Part shown: positions 58,733 through 64,000 of the stretch, one piece after another
Numbering within the stretch: position 1 is the first letter of the stretch
How the letters are laid out: every line of letters starts with the position of its first letter
NCBI GenBank assembly: GCA_001661245.1
Contig: KV454014.1
Location: 1,382,496-1,446,495 of the forward strand
DNA from: Pachysolen tannophilus NRRL Y-2460
Lineage: Eukaryota; Ascomycota; Pichiomycetes; Alaninales; Pachysolenaceae
Direction: 5' to 3'
DNA length: 64,000 nt
Notes under the pieces: generated by a model
Databases searched by the model: none
Seen by the model: the letters and a program-made list of their open reading frames with translations, nothing else
What the model was told of the DNA's origin: nothing
Position numbers and translations under genes: made by a program

Positions 58733-61700
58733 TCTTATTTCGAAAGTAAGGATATCTTAAAGAATTGTCAACAAGTGATGAAAGAAAAAAAGAGAAGAAG
58801 CAAGTTTGAAATTTCAAAAAAAGAGCGATTTGCTCTCTTATATAGTTTATCTTTATCTATACTACAAAAACTTTTTGGCTTGAGTGAAATGGATGAGGAA
58901 AAAGAAAAAAGAAAAAAACTTCTCATGACAATAAAATAATTCAAAAAACTAGTCGAAAAGTTTTTGGTATAAGAAAATTTGTTACATACTGCAGCCGCAT
59001 GGGATGAACCTAGCGAACGAAAACCTAAAAAGCAACCGATGTACGCAGGACATGACCGATAAATCCCCTAAAAAGTCAATTTGTACTGCATACTCTTTAC
59101 CTAACACTTAAATTGAATGATACAGTAAAAAAGTTGTATTTAAAGAATTGAAACAGAAGGAAAAAAGTGATTCTAGTGAAGCAATATTCATTAAAATTTA
59201 TTTTTTATTGAAAGGAAAAGATGAATTATCGAAAAGATCTTATCAAAAGAATCTAATCGATTTCATCAAAGTTGACTTTATGATTATGGGCCCTAATTTC
59301 TCTCTGTTTCTTTTTTTGCCAAGTCATCTGCGAAGTCTTTTAATTACATATCTATGCATTAGCTAAAAATTAATTAATCGTGTGCAGAAACCAACATACT
59401 TTTACAAAGAACCCTTGAGCATTAAAGACATGAATTCAAAGATTCAGAGAAAGAACAATAGACCAAAGAAACCACATAGCCATTATAAAATGAGAAAGAG
59501 ATGTTTTCCAGGGGCAATTAAACATTCAATGCAATGAAGTCCTTTGACTAGTTACTCGTTGCTTTCAATATGTTCTCAGTGGCCAAATGGCGTGGAACCA
59601 ATGGCGTGCCGAAAGTAATTTCGAAAACTGAATGAGGTACTTAATACCTAACACCGAAAAGATATAATTTGCTGGGCAAAAATTTGTTTTGAGTTATTTA
59701 AATAATTTTTCTACTGAGTTCCAAGGTTGCGACATTTAGCTTTTGCATTTATTGGCGTATTAAAAAAAATAATTGATACCTAAAGGAAAGAAAATTCATT
59801 TAATTGCTCTTAAAACGCATAGAGTGCATTAACGAACCTGCGAATAGTGGAGAGTTCATCTTTTTCAATATTAAATTTAAATTCAATCTGTTTCTGTTTT
59901 AATAAGAAAATAGAAAAAGTAATATTACTTACCGATATATTTCTGTGATGCGGCAAGATTACATACTTAAATAGCAATAAATAGATAATTATGAAACCAT
60001 AAGTAGCAAGAAGACTAAAATTAACTACTATTTTTTAGATGCTTTAAACGATAATAACGTTCAAACAATAGACGTTGCAAAAAAATTTTATAATCATTAC
60101 CGTTTCTACCATCTATGCTCTAGTATAAATCCTATGGTGGCTTCCTCGTTATTTCAAAGATGTCGGAAAATTCCTATTTGTTGAATGAATAGCTTGAACT
60201 TGTAAAATAAAAAATGCATTTAATGTTTGATCATCAAAAATTTTTAGTGCTATAGGAAATGGTCGATTTTAAAAGCTAGGAATCCAATATAATTTGATAA
60301 GCATATACTATTTTAACGGGAATAAATAATTTGAGAGGCATATGATTGTTATGATTATAGAGTAATTCCGATTAACGTAATATTAAGTGTTTTTAAGAGA
60401 ACTTAGAAGCCCCAGGATAGATGCATCAATATTTTTTCCATGTCTCGGTTTCTTATCGAAAGAGAATTAAAACTAATCTGATAATATTTGAAAGACCAGA
60501 TTTCATTATATTGTGAAACCTAGACATGCACACTAGAGATTGCTTTCGATTAAAATAAAATTTACTGGAGATAAGAGAAATCTGGAAGATGTCTAAGATT
60601 TAAAATACAAAGCAAAAGTGCTTATGTAAACAATACAAAATGAAAAAGCAAAATTAATTAGATTCTTGAATTTGTTTTTGTTAAAAGTTGAAAGATATTC
60701 CTTTTTTTAAATTCAGTAGTTGTAGACCAGAGACAACAGTTCTGACTGATAATATCTATGAAAAATGCAAAGAAATATATCGAAAGCTGGATGGTACTTA
60801 CTAATAAAGCTAGAAAAATTCGAACAAGTAATTGTCAAAAATATTTTGAAAGAGGTACTAGATGGGAGTGTTTGCTTTGCTATTTAATACATTAATACCA
60901 TATTACTTTTTCTTTCAAAATTATACTGTACATTAGATCTGACAATTCATTTGCTTTACTTTTTAAAATAAATCAAATAAAACAAATAAAACCAAGTGCT
61001 TAAAATATCAATTTTAAGACACCTTAGGTCGTGAGAATAATTTTGTATTAAAACTTTAAGACATCTTAAAGACACAATTATTTGGGTTGAATCCATCTGT
61101 TCTGACAGAATTGAGTGTTGCAGTGACTTACTTTCAAAATTGGATCTCATAGAAAATTGAACCAGACTTATACTGAATATGGAATTCTCTTCTACTATAT
61201 TCGTGTAATTTATACAAGCAGATGCTTGTCTAACGTGACTGTCAGTACTGAATTTTATTTAGAAGGTACGGTTAGGAAAGAATTCAATTTAGTTTGATAT
61301 GTTCACTAATTACAAAAAATTTGATACTTATTCTCAGATCAATTTTTAGCCTCTTTTTGGTCTATATTTATAGAAGAAACTTTAATTCATCTCAGGTCTT
61401 TTGGCAGATAAAAAGATTTCAATATTCTTTTGCTATTACTATCTCTGAAATGAATTATTTTTCGTAAATAAATCATATATTAAAACTGTTTTCAGAAAAA
61501 ATCACAAACACGGTGACATCAATTGATGTCGTTTTGAAAGAAATGAAAAAGATAGAAAATATAATTTTAATTTGAAGAAGAATTTCCTGAATTTTAAATG
61601 TTGAAACTGGTTTCACTGAAGATATTAAATATTAACAGCGATATAAAATTGATGCGACAAATCTGAACTCCGACTAGAAGTTATTCAATATTTTTAAGGT

Positions 61701-62413
61701 TAAACTAAAATTTGAATTTTGGTAATCATAAGAGAGAAAGAAAATTCTGAGGTCCATTTTGTTTTTAAGTTTATCCAAAACTCAAAGAAGAAGGCAGTGG
61801 ATTATAATAAACTAGAGTTGAAAATCACCAATGGAAATCCTTTTATGTGGAAAGAAAGATTGGTATATGCGGACACTAAAATCTGAATTTATTTTATGAT
61901 TATCTGAAGCACATGTCAAGCACACTCATTTATTGATGTTTTAAATAGATTCAATTGAGAATTGTTTACTTTCTTATATCATTTTAAAAAAAGAAAACTC
62001 TGTTTTTCACTTGCATAATAAAAGGGTTTATTACTGTCTTTTTTAGTTATAGCCGCATAAAAGTGCATATAAAATAATATCAACTACTCGAGGATCTTCT
62101 TGTTATCAACTATAATTAGTAATATTCAGGGTCTAATCGGATACCAATGACATCAGTATATTAATAATGGCTCTGTCCAAGAGCTTACTGCCAATGAAAA
62201 ACTGAATTCCATCTTGTTCATGAAGAGAAATGAAAGCTTAAGTTAATCTAAAAATAGTTTAATTAATTTCTAATTATACATAAGTGAGAAAACCCTCAAC
62301 AACCAAAAATGAAAAATATACAAAAGCCAAAGGCTTTCCAACTGCACAAACAAATTATTCTGTTACTCAATATATCACTTTACTAGGTTCCAACAGTTCA
62401 TTATACTGCGAAA
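58733..62413. other. Gene-poor subtelomeric region
   Basis: 3.7 kb. The first few hundred bases serve as promoter of the siderophore transporter. Beyond about 59.4 kb the sequence loses the long poly-A/poly-T spacer style seen elsewhere and contains stops in all frames; the longest open stretches are about 60-70 codons (for example 59148-59366 plus, about 59980-60184 plus without an early ATG, and 60956-61150 minus). None resembles a protein I recognise. It may hold degraded gene or element remnants. Confidence 0.5.
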
Positions 62414-62878
62414 ATGAAGTTTAATTTGTTTGCAATTTTGAGTTTAGTGTTGACAGTTTCTCCATCAGCTGCTTACTATGTTTTCAGTGAAGTTTCGTTA
62501 GTCACTGTATCTAATGATACGGAGACCAGCGGATTTCCTCTAGCTGCAATGGGTGAAGGCAACAATGTTGAGTACCTTTTCTATGAAGGTGCTATAAAAT
62601 ATAACTATAACAATGTGACTGGTTCAATTTACACTACGGATGAAACAATTATATCACTTCAAGTTAACACAAGCACCTTGATTATTGAGTTTGCAAACTC
62701 GACTACTTATGACTATTGGAGTTTCGATAGTAACGATTATTTACAACTTAATGGTTCTTCTAATGGATTTTACCTCTGTAAGAACTTTGATGATCCTTCT
62801 GGTTATTCGGAAACTCGTTATGGTCTCGTTTACGGTAACATCAATACATCTTGCAAGCCAATAAAGCTTGTAACTTAG
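62414..62878 (+). CDS. Small secreted, N-glycosylation-rich protein of unknown function
   Basis: 154 residues from the ATG at 62414. A standard signal peptide spans residues 1 to about 20 (KFNLFAILSLVLTVSPSAA, cleavage near AYY). The mature part is Tyr/Ser/Thr/Asn-rich, beta-strand-like and almost free of lysine until the end, with at least six N-x-S/T sequons (NDT, NVT, NTS, NST, NGS, NTS) and two cysteines (C122 and C147). There is no GPI signal. Size, composition and location about 740 bp from the telomeric repeats suggest a cell-wall or secreted protein of a fast-changing subtelomeric family. I do not recognise the family. Confidence 0.75.
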   Translation: MKFNLFAILSLVLTVSPSAAYYVFSEVSLVTVSNDTETSGFPLAAMGEGNNVEYLFYEGAIKYNYNNVTGSIYTTDETIISLQVNTSTLIIEFANSTTYDYWSFDSNDYLQLNGSSNGFYLCKNFDDPSGYSETRYGLVYGNINTSCKPIKLVT

Positions 62879-63612
62879 CTCAACTGTATACAACTCACTT
62901 CATAGGCACTAATGTGGCTCTTGGCCTTAAGTGTATTACTAATTTTTTTGCAGGTTAGATTTTAAAGTGGGACTTGAAAAGAGAACGATAATATATTTTT
63001 TCATTTTCTTTTACTTAAATTTTTTTTTATTTTAATTCTTTAACGATTACTATTTTGATACCTTTTACAATATTTTTTTGATTTAAAGTTAATATAATCA
63101 CTGATACCCTTTATAGCTATAAGCTTAATTGGTGTAGTAGTGGTATTCGATATTGAGAGATTGATCTTGATTTTAGATAAGGGTCTTTAGTAAAATTTGT
63201 TGTGGCATGATTTAGTAATTTTAAAAGAATGCCACTTCTTATTAAAAGAGGAATTACTTCAATATCTGAACGCTAAAGCTCATAATAATATATAACAGCA
63301 AAAATTGTTATTTTTACCACAAGGGCAAAAGAAAAAAAAAGAAGCAGCAAATTTCTATCAAGATAATCTTCATCCATGTAGTTAACAGAAACCAAATAAA
63401 CACAGTATGGGAACTAAGGATAATAGAGGAGTCAATCTATAAAAAGTGGATCACAGTTCTATTGTAAATATGATGATTAGCTTTGAGAAAAGAGCTTTAA
63501 AGAAAGCTTTACGAAAAGGATTCACTCAAATATAGTAGTAATATTCCGAGTACATCTTGCATTAATAGTCTTATTATAGTGTTGAAATCATAATAACATA
63601 ATCGCAGCAGAA
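62879..63612. other. Subtelomeric spacer
   Basis: About 730 bp between the last gene and the telomeric array. AT-rich with no open frame or recognised element. Confidence 0.6.
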
Positions 63613-64000
63613 GTGCGTGGTGTGCGTGGTGTGCGTGGTGTGCGTGTGAGTGGTGTGAGTGGTGTGAGTGGTGTGAGTGGTGTGAGTGGTGTGAGTGGTG
63701 TGAGTGGTGTGAGTGGTGTGAGTGGTGTGAGTGGTGTGAGTGGTGTGAGTGGTGTGAGTGGTGTGAGTGGTGTGAGTGGTGTGAGTGGTGTGAGTGGTGT
63801 GAGTGGTGTGAGTGGTGTGAGTGGTGTGAGTGGTGTGAGTGGTGTGAGTGGTGTGAGTGGTGTGAGTGGTGTGAGTGGTGTGAGTGGTGTGAGTGGTGTG
63901 AGTGGTGTGAGTGGTGTGAGTGGTGTGAGTGGTGTGAGTGGTGTGAGTGGTGTGAGTGGTGTGAGTGGTGTGAGTGGTGTGAGTGGTGTGAGTGGTGTGA
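63613..64000 (+). repeat. Right telomere: 9-bp repeat array (GTGTGAGTG)n
   Basis: The array starts with a partial GTGCGTG (63613-63619) and three C-variant units GTGTGCGTG (63620-63646). A truncated TGAGTG (63647-63652) marks the switch, and from 63653 there are 38 perfect GTGTGAGTG units plus six bases to the window end. The G/T-rich strand runs 5' to 3' outward, as expected for the right end of a chromosome. The perfect homogeneity is that of telomerase-copied repeats; the inner variants are older units beyond regular turnover. Confidence 0.93.

Noticed and set aside
59148-59366. 72-codon plus-strand open frame next to the siderophore transporter promoter
   Set aside because: No recognisable domain, no conserved start context and AT-biased composition; expected by chance.
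60956-61150. 64-codon minus-strand open frame in the subtelomeric region
   Set aside because: Short and unlike any known protein; chance level in AT-rich DNA.
63613-64000. Regular repeats considered as a CRISPR-like or satellite array
   Set aside because: There are no spacers between units, and the G/T-rich outward strand at the window edge fits a telomere.

Overview
This is a chromosome-end window from a budding yeast (Saccharomycotina). The evidence is AT-rich compact DNA with poly-A/poly-T spacers, yeast orthologues such as NOT1, SAC6, RGD2, ZAP1, MTC5 and DLD1, introns with yeast-type donors (GTATGT/GTAAGT) and branch points (TACTAAY), and a short-unit telomeric array at the right edge. 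A CTG codon at 26477-26479 sits at an invariant leucine of the fimbrin CH domain, so CTG is read as leucine and the CUG-Ser clade is unlikely. The species is not identified. The ACC deaminase gene recalls Phaffomycetaceae such as Cyberlindnera saturnus, but that is only a hint.

Left and centre, 1-40 kb, is mostly conserved housekeeping. In order: a C2H2 zinc-finger regulator running off the left edge; a coiled-coil protein without an ordinary start codon; the CCR4-NOT scaffold NOT1; a selenoprotein-W-like Rdx protein; an HSP12-type stress protein with a newly resolved intron; a membrane acetyltransferase-like protein; a frameshifted alpha-glucoside transporter; a TP-rich putative cell-cycle protein with an MCB site upstream; RGD2; SAC6; ZAP1; an unrecognised two-exon protein; MTC5/SEA3; a SANT-like acidic/Q-rich protein; and an MPS2-like spindle-pole membrane protein. 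Four spliced genes could be resolved (HSP12-like, SAC6, the 31430-32355 gene, MTC5).

Right part, 40-59 kb, is an accessory, nutrient-oriented block typical of a yeast chromosome arm near its end: uridine hydrolase, an ATO3-like ammonium/acetate permease, a PhyH dioxygenase divergent from a Gfo/Idh/MocA dehydrogenase, a LYC1-like acetyltransferase, an intact alpha-glucoside permease (paralogue of the broken copy at 18.6 kb), a VBA-like MFS permease, a secreted arylsulfotransferase-fold protein, ACC deaminase, D-lactate dehydrogenase and a siderophore transporter. Together these suggest scavenging of nitrogen, sulfur, iron and carbon; this is an inference from content.

From 59 to 62.4 kb I see no convincing gene. 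A small secreted N-glycosylation-rich protein follows at 62.4 kb, and the window ends in 38 perfect copies of the 9-bp unit GTGTGAGTG (63653-64000), preceded by C-variant copies: the right telomere. A degenerate 6-unit, exactly 9-bp-phased relative of this repeat lies internally at 28104-28157, upstream of SAC6. No tRNA, rRNA, CRISPR array or intact transposon was recognised.
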